The notes under the pieces were generated by a model, which saw only the letters and a program-made list of their open reading frames with translations, was not told where the DNA came from and did no database searches. Below, one piece after another: positions 51,646-60,741 of a stretch of 64,000 nt of DNA. Position 1 is the first letter of the stretch. Each line of letters starts with the position of its first letter. Source of the stretch: Agromyces mariniharenae (GTDB lineage Bacteria > Actinomycetota > Actinomycetes > Actinomycetales > Microbacteriaceae); NCBI RefSeq assembly GCF_008122505.1, contig NZ_VSSB01000001.1, positions 2,030,891 through 2,094,890 on the forward strand. The letters are read 5' to 3'. The position numbers and the translations under genes are program-made.

Positions 51646-52755
51646 GTGACCGACGCGAATTCCTCCTATGCCGCCGCCGGTGTCGACACCCGGGCGGGCG
51701 ACCTGGCCGTCGAACTCATGAAGGAGGCCGTCGCCGCGACCCACGGACCCGGCGTCCTCGGCGGCGTCGGCGGCTTCGCCGGCCTGTTCGACCTCTCGTT
51801 CGCGAAGGACTACGAACGGCCGCTGCTCGCCACCTCGACCGACGGCGTCGGCACGAAGATCGCGATCGCGCAGGCCCTCGACCGGCACGACACGATCGGC
51901 CAGGACCTCGTCGGCATGGTCGTCGACGACATCGTCGTGGTGGGCGCCAAGCCCCTCTTCATGACCGACTACATCGCCTGCGGCAAGGTCGTGCCCGAGC
52001 GCATCGCGGCGATCGTCACGGGCATCGCGCGCGCCTGCGCCGAGACGGGCACCGCGCTCGTCGGCGGCGAGACGGCCGAGCACCCCGGCCTCATGGGCGT
52101 CGACGACTACGACGTGGCCGGCGCCGCGGTCGGCGTCGTCGAGGCCGACCGCCTGCTCGGCGCCGAGCGCGTGCGCGACGGCGACGTGGTCATCGCGATC
52201 GCCTCGAGCGGCCTGCACTCCAACGGCTTCTCGCTCGTCCGCAGTATCATTCGTCGGGCCAAGATCGGCTACGCCGATCGGTCCGATGAGCTGGGCACCA
52301 CGTGGGGCGAGGCGCTGCTCGAGCCGACGCGGCTCTACACCGGCCCGCTCGTGCAGCTCCTCGAGGACGAGCGGCTCGGGGCATCCGTGCACTCGCTCTC
52401 GCACGTCACCGGCGGCGGCATCGCGGCGAACCTCGCGCGCGTGCTGCCGCGCGGCTCATGGGTCGAGCTCGACCGGTCGACGTGGTCGCCCGCACCGGTC
52501 TTCCGCGTGCTGAACGACCTCGCGGGCACCACGCTCGAATCGACCGAGGGCACCTGGAACCTCGGCATCGGCTTCTTCGCGGTCGTGGCGGCGGATGCCG
52601 CGTCCGACGTCGTGGCCGCGCTCGGCGCGCTCGGCCTCCCGGCGTGGCCCGCCGGGACCGTCACGATCGGCGATCGCGACCTCGACGGATTCGAGCAGGG
52701 CGCCAAGGGCGTCGACGGCGGCGCCGTGCGGCTCGTGGGCGCGTACGCGGACTGA
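51646..52755 (+). CDS. purM: Phosphoribosylformylglycinamidine cyclo-ligase (PurM)
   Basis: 369 residues. Makes AIR from FGAM with ATP. Signatures: YAAAGVDTRAGDLAVELMK, STDGVGTKIAIAQALDRHDTIGQDLVGM, GGETAEHPGLM and SNGFSLVR. Starts with GTG without ribosome binding site. Its stop is five bases before the next gene. The pair of divergent -10 boxes controls it. Confidence 0.96.
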   Translation: MTDANSSYAAAGVDTRAGDLAVELMKEAVAATHGPGVLGGVGGFAGLFDLSFAKDYERPLLATSTDGVGTKIAIAQALDRHDTIGQDLVGMVVDDIVVVGAKPLFMTDYIACGKVVPERIAAIVTGIARACAETGTALVGGETAEHPGLMGVDDYDVAGAAVGVVEADRLLGAERVRDGDVVIAIASSGLHSNGFSLVRSIIRRAKIGYADRSDELGTTWGEALLEPTRLYTGPLVQLLEDERLGASVHSLSHVTGGGIAANLARVLPRGSWVELDRSTWSPAPVFRVLNDLAGTTLESTEGTWNLGIGFFAVVAADAASDVVAALGALGLPAWPAGTVTIGDRDLDGFEQGAKGVDGGAVRLVGAYAD

Positions 52756-52759
52756 CCCG

Positions 52760-53518
52760 ATGCGCGCGGCGGTCTCGATCGGCATCACCGGGCGCACGGA
52801 TGCCGCGACGGTCCGCACCCTCGCGGCCCTCGTCGAGCGGCTGGGGTTCCACGCCCTGTGGATCAACGACATCCCCGGCGGCGATTCGCTCGCCGGACTC
52901 CGCGTCGCGGCGGACGCGACCACGACGCTCGGCCTGGCGACCGGCGTGATCCCGCTCGATCGTCGCCCGGTCGACGCGCTCGACCTCGCCGGACTCCCGG
53001 CCGACCGCACGGTGCTCGGCATCGGGTCGGGTGGGGCGCGGCATCCGCTCGCCCTCGTGCGCGACGGCATCGCGGCACTGCGACGGGCGACGGATGCCGC
53101 GGTCGTCGTCGGCGCGCTCGGGCCGCGCATGCGGCGGCTCGCCGCCGAGGAGGCCGACGGCGTGCTCCTCAACTGGCTCACGCCCGACGTGGCGGCGGAG
53201 GCGACCGCCGAGCTGCGGCGAGACGCGGGCGCGCGGACGGCGCGCAGCATCCTGTACGTGCGCACCATCGCCGACGAGGCGGCGCGGCCGGCGCTCGAGG
53301 CGGAGGCCCGGCGCTACGAGACGGTGCCGTCGTACGCCGCGAACTTCGAGCGGGCGGGGATCCGCGCGATCGACGCGACGGTCGACGACGCGGCTCGCCT
53401 CGGCGCGTTCGACGTCGTCGACGAGGTCGTGCTGCGCGCGATCACGCCCACCGGGACGCTCGCCGAGCTCGAGCGGTTCGCCGAGACGACGGCGCGCTGG
53501 CGCGACGCCGTGGCGTGA
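52760..53518 (+). CDS. Luciferase-like flavin-dependent oxidoreductase
   Basis: 252 residues, shorter than the usual 280-340. The LLM pattern is visible: LAALVERLGFHALWINDIPGGDSLAGLRVAADATTTLGLATGVIPLDRR, then VLGIGSGGARHPL and LGPRMRRLAAEEADGVLLNWLTP. Such enzymes use FMN or F420. Its ATG is five bases after purM, so it is cotranscribed. Substrate unknown. Confidence 0.85.
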   Translation: MRAAVSIGITGRTDAATVRTLAALVERLGFHALWINDIPGGDSLAGLRVAADATTTLGLATGVIPLDRRPVDALDLAGLPADRTVLGIGSGGARHPLALVRDGIAALRRATDAAVVVGALGPRMRRLAAEEADGVLLNWLTPDVAAEATAELRRDAGARTARSILYVRTIADEAARPALEAEARRYETVPSYAANFERAGIRAIDATVDDAARLGAFDVVDEVVLRAITPTGTLAELERFAETTARWRDAVA

Positions 53519-53632
53519 CGGGTCGACACGGCCCGTCAGTGCACGAACAGCCCGCGGAAGACGCCTCAGGAGACGAGTCGCCGACTCAGCGGCGGGAGGT
53601 GATCCGCAGGGATGCTGCGACGTCGCTCGCGC

Positions 53633-53833
53633 TCAGGCGCGTTGCTCGTCGCCCGTGACGTAGGTGTCGTCGTCGTCGGCGTACTCCGACCATTTCGACA
53701 TCTCGTCATCGTGCTCGTCATGGTGCGAGTTGGTGAGCTCGCGCTCAAGCGCCGAATAGTCGGTGTTCGGGCTGAAGTACTTCAGCTCCCGAGCGACCTT
53801 GGTGTGCTTGGCTTTCTGACGGCCGCGCCCCAT
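53633..53833 (-). CDS. DUF3073 protein
   Basis: 66 residues. MGRGRQKAKHTKVARELKYFSPNTDYSALERELTNS is diagnostic of DUF3073, a short actinobacterial family often next to purM. A basic N terminus and acidic C terminus. Function unknown. AAGGGGG precedes the ATG. A hairpin (53857-53882) lies in its leader. Confidence 0.9.
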   Translation of the reverse strand: MGRGRQKAKHTKVARELKYFSPNTDYSALERELTNSHHDEHDDEMSKWSEYADDDDTYVTGDEQRA

Positions 53834-53856
53834 GCGTGACCCCCTTACGACGTCTG

Positions 53857-53882
53857 GCCGGGTGGGATGGTCGTCACCCGGC
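53857..53882 (-). other. Hairpin in the DUF3073 leader
   Basis: GCCGGGTG and CACCCGGC pair over a 10-base loop, 24 bases before the DUF3073 start. It could influence translation or be chance in GC-rich DNA. Confidence 0.3.
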
Positions 53883-54020
53883 GCTCTCTGATAGATGAAA
53901 TTCGTCCGACTGCCAGTTTAGCACCGCGGATCGGGCTCGGTCGGCGGTGGTGCACAACGTCGTGACCGCCCCCCGGGACGGGGGATCGACGTGCACGAGC
54001 ACACAGGATCACGTGCTGAG

Positions 54021-55196
54021 ATGGTCTCCGTGATGTCGGACCCTGAACGCGTGAAGGTCGTGGTGATCGGCGCCGGGCAGGCCGGCCTCTCCGTCGCCTA
54101 CTACCTGCGTCGGTTCGAGCTCGTCGCCGACGAGGACTTCGTCATGCTCGACCGTGCGCCGGGGCCCGGCGGGGCATGGCAGCATCGCTGGTCGTCCCTT
54201 CGACTCGGCACCGCGCACCGCGTGAACGACCTGCCCGGCATGGCCGAGCTGGGCCTGAGCTTCGACACGGCCGACCGCACGCTGCCCGCCAAGGAGGTCG
54301 TCGCCGACTACTACGGCCGGTTCGAGCAGCACTTCGACCTGCGTGTGCGTCGGCCGATGAACGTGCGCTCGGTGGTCAACGACGGCGCGGACCTGCTCGT
54401 CAGCTACGAAGACCTGTCGCCCCAGCCGATCGAGGAGCTGAGGACGCGGGGCTTCTTCGGGCGCCGACGCCGCACGTACGAGGAGGCCGGGACGCCGCGC
54501 CACGGGATCGTCACTCAGTTCCTCGTGAACGCGACCGGCACCTGGGGCGCGCCGTTCGTGCCGTACTACCCCGGCATGTCCGACTTCACGGGGAGGCACG
54601 TGCACACGTCCGACTTCGTCGACGCCGAGGACTTCCGCGACCGGCACGTGGTCGTGGTCGGGGGCGGCACCTCGGCCATCGGCTTCATGCTCGAGCTCGA
54701 GGAGGTCGCGGCCGGGCTCACCTGGGTCTCACGACGGCCGATCGACTGGCTCGACCGCCAGGAGCTCGACCTCGAGGGGGCGTCCGCCGCGGTCGCCCGG
54801 CAGGACGAGGCCGCGCGATCGGGCCGCGCACTGCCCTCGGTCGTGAGCGGCACGGGCGTGCCGAAGAGCCGCCGCATCGCCGCGGGCATCGACCGCGGCC
54901 TGCTCGTCGCCCGACCGATGTTCCACCGCATCGAACCCGACCGCGTCGTGTGGGACGGCGCTGCCGGCGGCATGGCCCGCGCCGACGCGATCATCTGGGC
55001 GACGGGCTTCCGCCCCGAGCTGCGCCACCTCGCGGCGCTGCGACTGCGCGAGAAGGCCGGCGGCGTCACGGTCGGACAGGGCGCGTCGTGGAACGACCCG
55101 CGCATCTTCCTCGCGGGCTACGGGCCGCAGGCGTCGACGATCGGCGCGAACCGCGCGGGCCGCATGATCGCGCGCCAGATCATGGCGATGCTCTAG
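54021..55196 (+). CDS. FAD-dependent flavin monooxygenase-like oxidoreductase
   Basis: About 391 residues. FAD motif GAGQAGLSVAYYLRR, a second nucleotide motif VVGGGTSAIGFMLELEE, and ATGTWGAPFVPYYPG and WATGFRPELRHL. This is the pattern of flavin-containing monooxygenases and thioredoxin-reductase-like enzymes. The start is uncertain: ATG 54021 or 54033; the GTG at 53991 is less likely. The stop overlaps the convergent DUF1801 gene by four bases. Confidence 0.85.
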   Translation: MVSVMSDPERVKVVVIGAGQAGLSVAYYLRRFELVADEDFVMLDRAPGPGGAWQHRWSSLRLGTAHRVNDLPGMAELGLSFDTADRTLPAKEVVADYYGRFEQHFDLRVRRPMNVRSVVNDGADLLVSYEDLSPQPIEELRTRGFFGRRRRTYEEAGTPRHGIVTQFLVNATGTWGAPFVPYYPGMSDFTGRHVHTSDFVDAEDFRDRHVVVVGGGTSAIGFMLELEEVAAGLTWVSRRPIDWLDRQELDLEGASAAVARQDEAARSGRALPSVVSGTGVPKSRRIAAGIDRGLLVARPMFHRIEPDRVVWDGAAGGMARADAIIWATGFRPELRHLAALRLREKAGGVTVGQGASWNDPRIFLAGYGPQASTIGANRAGRMIARQIMAML

Positions 55197-55618
55197 TCGC
55201 CCTCGCGGGCCCGCCGGCCGAACGTGCCGGCCGTCAGCGTCTCGTACGACGAGCGCACGACCCGCTCGAGCACCTCGAGATCGACCTGCTCGAGGTCCTT
55301 GACGTAGAGGCATCCGACGCCCGTGGTGTGCGGGCCGAGTTGATCGAGCTCGCCGGCGTGCGAGGCGATGCCGTCGTTGAGGTAGATCGTGGTCGAGGGC
55401 TTGCGCGGTGCGAACCCGGCGCCGGGTGCGTCGCCCTGGCGGCCGCTCTCGTAGTGGTAGTGGTAGGTGCCGAACCCGATGATGCCCGAGTAGGCGATCC
55501 GCGCGGGCTGTCCGGTCGCGCGCGACATGAGCTCGACGAGCGTCTCGGCGTCGCGGCGCCGCACCGGGTTCTGTACGGACTCGATGAGCGCTCGGACCTC
55601 GGGGTCGACGTCGGCCAT
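55193..55618 (-). CDS. DUF1801 domain protein
   Basis: 141 residues. Pattern NPVRRRDAETLVELMSRATGQPARIAYSGIIGFGTYHYHYESGRQGDAPGAGFAPRKPSTTIYL is a DUF1801 variant, distinct from that at 25398. Function unknown. It sits 9 bases after the permease stop on the same strand, so the two may be cotranscribed. Confidence 0.82.
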   Translation of the reverse strand: MADVDPEVRALIESVQNPVRRRDAETLVELMSRATGQPARIAYSGIIGFGTYHYHYESGRQGDAPGAGFAPRKPSTTIYLNDGIASHAGELDQLGPHTTGVGCLYVKDLEQVDLEVLERVVRSSYETLTAGTFGRRAREGD

Positions 55619-55627
55619 GCGGGGAGT

Positions 55628-57784
55628 CTACCGGCGGCCCGCCCCGGTCGGCTTCTCGTTCGCGGGCGCGCGGCGGGGGACGGGACGCACGGGCTCGCCG
55701 CGACGGTCCTGGCCGGGCAGCGGGCGCGAGCGGCGTCCGTAGATCAGGTCCGAGGAGTCGAGCAGCCACGGCACGAGCGCGACCGTCACGCCGTGCACGA
55801 GCATGAGCTTCTGGCGGATGCGGCGGGCCTTGTGGTTGTGCAGCAGGTTCTCCCACCAGTGGCCCACGATGTACTGCGGCATGTAGACCGTGATCACCTC
55901 GGAGCCGTGCTCCGCGCGGTGCTGCTTGATGTACTGGATGAGCGGGTAGCTCAGGTCGCGGTACGGCGAGGACAGGATGCGCAGCTTCACGTGGATGTTC
56001 TGCTTCACCCAGTCCTTCTTGAGCTGCTTGGTCTGCGCCTCGTCGAGCGACACGTGCACGGCCTCGAGCGAGTCGTGGCGGGCCGCGATGGCGTAGTCGA
56101 GCGCCTTCAGCGTGGGCTTCTGCATGCGGCCGACGAGCACGATCGCATGGTCGCCCTCGGCGCCGAAGGTCGTGGTCGGGTCGGGCTCGATCTCCCGCTC
56201 GACGTCGCGGTAGTAGCGATGCACGCCGAGCATGAGGAAGAACAGGATCGGCATCATCACGAAGACGATCCACGCGCCGTGCGTGAACTTCGTGACCGTG
56301 ACGACGATCAGCACCACCGCGGTCATGGCCGCGCCGATCGCATTGATCACGAGCGCGCGCATGATCGCGCCCTGCGAGAGCGGCTGGGCGCCGTCGTCGT
56401 CGCGCCCCGCTGGCCGCTTCGGCGCACCCTTCGCGGGGTGACGTCGACGCGACAGCTCCCGCAGCCAATGCCGCACCATGCCGGTCTGCCCGATCGTGAA
56501 CGACACGAACACGCCGATGATGTAGAGCTGGATGAGCACCGTCAGGTTCGCCTGGAAGATCACGAGGATCGCGATCGCCACGAGCGCGAGGATGATCACG
56601 CCGTTCGAGTAGATCAGGCGGTCGCCGCGCGTCGAAAGCGACTTCGGCGCGTAGCCGTCGCGCGCCAGTACCGACCCGAGCAGCGGGAATCCGTTGAACG
56701 CCGTGTTCGCCGCGAGCAGCAGCACGAGCGCCGTCGCCGCCTGGATCACGTAGAACGGGAACGAGTCGCCGCCGAACGTCGCCGCCGCGACCTGTGCCAT
56801 GAGGCTCGGCTGCGGCTCGGTGGCGCACTCCGCCCAGCCGATGAGGTGGCACGGGTCCTCGGCGTAGTGCACGTTCGAGATGAGCGCCATCGCCGTGAGG
56901 CCCGAGAAGAGGATGATCGCGATGCCGCCCATCGCGACGAGGGTCGCCTGCGCGTTGCGGATCTTGGGGAGGCGGAACGCGGGCACGCCGTTCGAGATCG
57001 CCTCGACGCCGGTGAGCGCGGAGCATCCGCTCGCGAAGGAGCGCAACAGCAGCAGGATGATCGCGGCCTGCGTGAGCGACTCCCCCTGTACGTCGTACGC
57101 GGCGGACTCGGCCACGGGCGGGTCGCCGAGCGCGGTGCGCGTGAGGCCCACGACGATCATGATGAAGACGCTGCCGATGAACAGGTAGGTCGGGATCGCG
57201 AACGCCTTCGACGACTCGCTGACGCCCCGCAGGTTCACGGCCGCGAGGATGATGACGAACACGATCGCGAGCTCGACGCGGAACGGATTCAGCTCGGGGA
57301 TCGCCGAGATGATGTTGTCGACGCCCGAGGCGACCGACACGACGACCGTCATGACGTAGTCGACGAGCAGGGCGGATGCCACGACGAGGCCGGCCTTCTC
57401 GCCGAGGTTGCGGTGCGCGACCTCGTAGTCGCCGCCGCCCGACGGGTACGCGCGGATGAGCTGGCGGTAGCTCGCCACGACGGTGACGAGCAGCACGACG
57501 ACCGCGAGCGCGACCCACGGGGTGAACGACAGGAACGCGAGCCCGCCGACGAGCAGGATCATCACGAGCTCCTGCGGCGCGTACGCCACGGAGGAGAGCG
57601 GGTCGCTCGCGAAGATCGGGAGCGCGAAGCGCTTCGGGAGCAGCTGCCCCTCGAGATGCTCCGTGGGCAGCGGTTCGCCGATGATCCAGTGCTTCGCCGA
57701 CTTCAACTCGGCGGGCGCCGACTTGGATTCGGCCGACCTGGGTTCAGTCGACCTGGGTTCAGCGGGGGAGTCCGCCTCGTTCAT
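55628..57784 (-). CDS. APC-superfamily permease with C-terminal cytoplasmic domain
   Basis: 718 residues. An acidic/Ser-rich N terminus, then about twelve membrane helices with FASDPLSSVAYAPQELVMILL and AYPSGGGDYEVAHRNLG of the APC family, and a C-terminal soluble part (about 490-718) resembling a universal stress-like domain (IVLVGRMQKPTLKALDYAIAARHDSLEAVHVSLDE). The layout is the actinobacterial KUP-like/amino acid permease type. Substrate not defined; K+ or amino acid. ATG 57784 (MNEADSPAEP) is chosen over the longer frame because it skips an unlikely Ala/Val start. Codons 8-25 carry short tandem repeats (GACCTGGGTTCAG). Confidence 0.85.
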   Translation of the reverse strand: MNEADSPAEPRSTEPRSAESKSAPAELKSAKHWIIGEPLPTEHLEGQLLPKRFALPIFASDPLSSVAYAPQELVMILLVGGLAFLSFTPWVALAVVVLLVTVVASYRQLIRAYPSGGGDYEVAHRNLGEKAGLVVASALLVDYVMTVVVSVASGVDNIISAIPELNPFRVELAIVFVIILAAVNLRGVSESSKAFAIPTYLFIGSVFIMIVVGLTRTALGDPPVAESAAYDVQGESLTQAAIILLLLRSFASGCSALTGVEAISNGVPAFRLPKIRNAQATLVAMGGIAIILFSGLTAMALISNVHYAEDPCHLIGWAECATEPQPSLMAQVAAATFGGDSFPFYVIQAATALVLLLAANTAFNGFPLLGSVLARDGYAPKSLSTRGDRLIYSNGVIILALVAIAILVIFQANLTVLIQLYIIGVFVSFTIGQTGMVRHWLRELSRRRHPAKGAPKRPAGRDDDGAQPLSQGAIMRALVINAIGAAMTAVVLIVVTVTKFTHGAWIVFVMMPILFFLMLGVHRYYRDVEREIEPDPTTTFGAEGDHAIVLVGRMQKPTLKALDYAIAARHDSLEAVHVSLDEAQTKQLKKDWVKQNIHVKLRILSSPYRDLSYPLIQYIKQHRAEHGSEVITVYMPQYIVGHWWENLLHNHKARRIRQKLMLVHGVTVALVPWLLDSSDLIYGRRSRPLPGQDRRGEPVRPVPRRAPANEKPTGAGRR

Positions 57785-57855
57785 CACGGCGGTCGACACT
57801 ACACCCGCGGCGGCGCAAGTCAAGTCGGCGTTTCAGCGGGGTCGGGTTCAATGTT

Positions 57856-58236
57856 TCAGCGCGTGATCAGGTACATGCCCGCCGCCGCCGCGAGCCCCAG
57901 AGACAGGGTCACGACGACGTTGAGGATCGCCGCGCGCCAGCGCCCGCCGTCGAGCAGCTCCACGGTCTCGACCGTCCAGGTGCTGAACGTCGTGAGGCCG
58001 CCGCAGAACCCCGTGACCAGGATGAGCCGCAGGTCGCCGTCGAGCGCCGCGCGCTCGGCCAGTCCGATGAGGGCGCCCGCCACGCCCGAGCCGACGACGT
58101 TGACGATGAGGATGCCGCCGGGCAGGTGCCCCGGGCGCACGGGGAGCGCGCGCGACAGCGCGTACCGCAGCAGGGCGCCGCCGGCCCCGGCCAGGAGTAC
58201 GGCGATCACGACGACCGGGGTCAGGCCGCCCGTCAC
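57856..58236 (-). CDS. crcB: Fluoride channel protein CrcB (Fluc), subunit 2
   Basis: 126 residues with four helices. GAGGALLRYALSRALP, NVVGSGVAGALIGL and FCGGLTTFSTWTVETVELL are canonical Fluc elements, including the GGLTTFSTW sodium/fluoride motif. GTG at 58236 overlaps the stop of the other crcB. Two different Fluc genes suggest a heterodimeric channel that expels fluoride. Confidence 0.92.
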   Translation of the reverse strand: MTGGLTPVVVIAVLLAGAGGALLRYALSRALPVRPGHLPGGILIVNVVGSGVAGALIGLAERAALDGDLRLILVTGFCGGLTTFSTWTVETVELLDGGRWRAAILNVVVTLSLGLAAAAGMYLITR

Positions 58237-58652
58237 AGGGTCTCTCCGGCATCCGTGATCTCGGTCGGCATCGGGCGGTGCGCGATGAGCGAGCCGATGC
58301 GCAGGCCCGCCGCCGCGAGGGCGAGGCCGCCGACGACGGACACGAGGAGGTAGAGCGCCGCGAGCCACGCCTCGCCCGCCCCGGTGAGCACGATGAGCGA
58401 GGCCATGACGGCCGACAGCGTCGTGAACGAGCCGATCACGCCCGACCCGAGGCCGGCCTTGAACCAGACCGGGGTGGTCGGCCGCGTCCACAGGCCGCCG
58501 ACGAGCCAGCCGAGCACGAACGCGCCGACGAGGTTCACGAGGAGCGTCTCGACGGGGAAGTCGCCGTCGCCGTGGGGGAACGCCAGGTCGCATGCGAGCC
58601 GCAGGCCGGTGCCGATGAGGCCGCCGACGGCGACGGCGAGGTAGGCGAGCAC
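58233..58652 (-). CDS. crcB: Fluoride channel protein CrcB (Fluc), subunit 1
   Basis: 139 residues, four helices. GGLIGTGLRLACDLAFP, TLLVNLVGAFVLGWLVG and GVIGSFTTLSAVMASLIVL are Fluc elements; the GSFTT motif differs from GGLTT in the partner. GTG at 58652. GTGA overlap with the second crcB. It starts 10 bases before the GNAT gene stop, so all three genes may be cotranscribed. I see no fluoride riboswitch. Confidence 0.92.
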   Translation of the reverse strand: MLAYLAVAVGGLIGTGLRLACDLAFPHGDGDFPVETLLVNLVGAFVLGWLVGGLWTRPTTPVWFKAGLGSGVIGSFTTLSAVMASLIVLTGAGEAWLAALYLLVSVVGGLALAAAGLRIGSLIAHRPMPTEITDAGETL

Positions 58653-58661
58653 CCCTGAAGG

Positions 58662-59174
58662 CTACGCCCGCGCGGGGGCGAGCTCGACGACCCAGTCGTT
58701 CAGGCGGTGCACGTTGCCGGGCGTGAGCTCGACGTCGGCCTCGCGAACGAGCGTGAAGCCCGCCTTGCGGCACACGGCGTTGGACGCGGGGTTGTCGACT
58801 CGCGGATAGGCGTGCACCGGCAGCGTGTCTCCGTTGGCGCGCGCCCACTCGAGCATGGCGATGACCGCCGCGGGTGCGATGCCCTGTCCGCGGTAGGCCG
58901 CCTCGACCGACCAGCCGGCCTCGAGCACCCGCTCGCCGTCCTCCTCGCGGTCCCAGTATCCGACGATGCCGACGCCCTCGGGGTGGTCGGGGGTCGCGAT
59001 GCGGAACTGGTGCGCGGTGCCCTCGCGCTGCAGCCGGAGGTAGCGCTCGTGCCGCGCGAGCACCTGCTCGTCGTTCTCGGGCCCGCCGAGCTGGTCCATG
59101 AGCTCGTGCGTGTTGGCCCGGCGCAGCAGGTCGAGGTCGTCGGGCGACCAGGGATGGAGCGTGACATCCGTCAT
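58662..59174 (-). CDS. GNAT-family N-acetyltransferase
   Basis: 170 residues. The acetyl-CoA motif is in SVEAAYRGQGIAPAAVIAMLEWARANG (R/Q-x-x-G-x-G/A), with VDNPASNAVCRKAGFTLV, the ending common to GNATs of the RimJ/RimL group. Substrate unknown. It heads the crcB-crcB unit. Confidence 0.87.
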   Translation of the reverse strand: MTDVTLHPWSPDDLDLLRRANTHELMDQLGGPENDEQVLARHERYLRLQREGTAHQFRIATPDHPEGVGIVGYWDREEDGERVLEAGWSVEAAYRGQGIAPAAVIAMLEWARANGDTLPVHAYPRVDNPASNAVCRKAGFTLVREADVELTPGNVHRLNDWVVELAPARA

Positions 59175-59228
59175 GCGACCATCACAGCACCGGCCCCCGA
59201 CACGGCGCGAGGCCGTGCGGGGGCGGCG

Positions 59229-59855
59229 TCAGCGCTCGACGAGCGATGCGAGCACGTCGGCGCGCACCTGGGCGAGCCGGGCCTTGAGCAGCCCCACCGA
59301 GTCGGCGGTCACCGCGCCGCGGTGGGCGTGCGTGCGCAGGTCGGTGCGCAGCTGCTGCCGGAACTCGTTGAGCACCAGATCGGCCTCGTGCACGGCGCGG
59401 CTGGTGTCGGTGCCGTAGCCCGGCACGTTCGACGCGGCGCTCGCCGAGGTGCTCGTCGCGGCACGCTTCGCCTCGCGGGCGGCGCTCGCGAGCTCGGCGC
59501 GCAGCGAGCGCATCGCGTCGTTCACCTCGGCGCGCACGCCGTCGGCGAGGCGTCGCACGGAGTCGGTGAGGTCGTCCTCGATGGCGTCGAGGTCGTTGCG
59601 GCGGGAGTCGACCTCGGCGCGCCCGGCGGCCGTGATCTCGTAGACGGTCTTGCGGCCGTCGGCGGTCTTCGTGACGAGCCCCTCCTCCTCGAGCTTCGCG
59701 AGGCGCGGGTAGATCGTGCCGGCGCTGGGGCTGTAGGTGCCGCCGAACCGGTCGGAGAGCGCCTGGATGAGCTCGTAGCCGTGACGGGGCTGCTCCTCGA
59801 GCAGCGCGAGCAGGTAGAGGCGCAGGTTGCCGTGGGCGAAGACCGGCGGGGTCAT
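59229..59855 (-). CDS. PadR-family regulator
   Basis: 208 residues. PadR HTH: NLRLYLLALLEEQPRHGYELIQALSDRFGGTYSPSAGTIYPRLAKLEEEGLVTK, then an unusually long helical C terminus (residues 80-208, against about 30 in the shortest members) for dimerisation. ATG at 59855 overlaps the DUF4097 stop (ATGA). It probably represses its own operon through the palindromes at 60742-60786. Confidence 0.9.
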   Translation of the reverse strand: MTPPVFAHGNLRLYLLALLEEQPRHGYELIQALSDRFGGTYSPSAGTIYPRLAKLEEEGLVTKTADGRKTVYEITAAGRAEVDSRRNDLDAIEDDLTDSVRRLADGVRAEVNDAMRSLRAELASAAREAKRAATSTSASAASNVPGYGTDTSRAVHEADLVLNEFRQQLRTDLRTHAHRGAVTADSVGLLKARLAQVRADVLASLVER

Positions 59856-60724
59856 GCCGACGCCTCGCCGTCGCCCGCGCCCGTGCCGGCCGCGGCGCTC
59901 GCCGCACCCGCCGTCGCCGACGCCTCGCGACGCATGATCGAGATGCTGCCCGACACGCTGTTCGCGCCGAGGTCGAGCCACTTGCCGGCGAGCTCGCCGA
60001 CGGTGCGCTCGAAGCCCTTGCCGAGCATGCCCTTCACGGTCATGTCGTCGAGGAGCACCGTGCCGCCGACGGTGTTGATGCGGTAGCGCGCCCCCGAGCC
60101 GGGCTCGAAGCGCACCGTGAGGTCGCCCGACACCGTGTTGCTGTCGATGCGGCTCGGCGTGCTGAACGCGTCGACGATCATGTTGCCCGCGACCGTGTCG
60201 GCGTTGAACGAGACGATGTCGCCGGTCGCGACCACGTCGCCCGAGACCGTGTGCGCGGTGATGCGGCCCGTGTGGTTGCCGGCCGAGAGCTCGCCCGACA
60301 CGCTCGAGAGCTCGATGTCGCCCTCGTGGCTGTCGACGACCACGTCGCCCGAGACGGTGCTGAACCGGGCGTCGCCCGCGAAGCCCGACACGAGCGCGTC
60401 GCCCGAGACCACGCCGAGCTTCAGCGCGACGCTGCGCGGCGCGAGGATCGAGACCTCGGCCTTGGCGCTCCCCACGAAGCCCTTGAACGCCTCGAGGAAG
60501 TTGTCCCACCGCAGTTGCGGGTGGTCGATCTCGAGGGAGTCGCCGTCGATCGAGACCATGAGGTCCTTGCCGGTGACGCCCGAGACCTCGATGCGCGCAC
60601 CGGGCTCGTCGTGGGCGATCACGTCGACCTTGCCGCCGATCAGGCTCACCTTGAGCTTGCGGACGAGTTCGAGGTCGATGACCCGGGAGTCGCCGGGTGC
60701 GATGACCCACTTCTCGATGGCCAT
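59852..60724 (-). CDS. DUF4097 (adhesin-like) beta-helix protein
   Basis: 290 residues. Repeating beta units such as TVSGDV, SVSGEL, TVSGDL (DUF4097), typical of a right-handed beta-helix. Residues 1-40 form the usual start (MAIEKWVIAPGDSRVIDLELVRKLKVSLIGGKVDV). The C-terminal 30 residues are Ala/Gly-rich and disordered. No signal peptide, so it is cytoplasmic. First gene of the padR operon; the pair is very common in Actinobacteria, its function unknown. Confidence 0.9.
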   Translation of the reverse strand: MAIEKWVIAPGDSRVIDLELVRKLKVSLIGGKVDVIAHDEPGARIEVSGVTGKDLMVSIDGDSLEIDHPQLRWDNFLEAFKGFVGSAKAEVSILAPRSVALKLGVVSGDALVSGFAGDARFSTVSGDVVVDSHEGDIELSSVSGELSAGNHTGRITAHTVSGDVVATGDIVSFNADTVAGNMIVDAFSTPSRIDSNTVSGDLTVRFEPGSGARYRINTVGGTVLLDDMTVKGMLGKGFERTVGELAGKWLDLGANSVSGSISIMRREASATAGAASAAAGTGAGDGEASA

Positions 60725-60741
60725 GGTATGTCTCCTTCTTT

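Noticed and set aside
54176..58258. A 1360-codon open frame on the plus strand
   Set aside because: It lies mostly antisense to the APC permease and CrcB genes. The translation is Arg/His/Asp-rich with no domains, typical of a high-GC shadow frame.
58237..58670. Fluoride riboswitch before crcB
   Set aside because: Only ten bases separate the first crcB from the preceding gene, and I see no GGxGATGG-type element.
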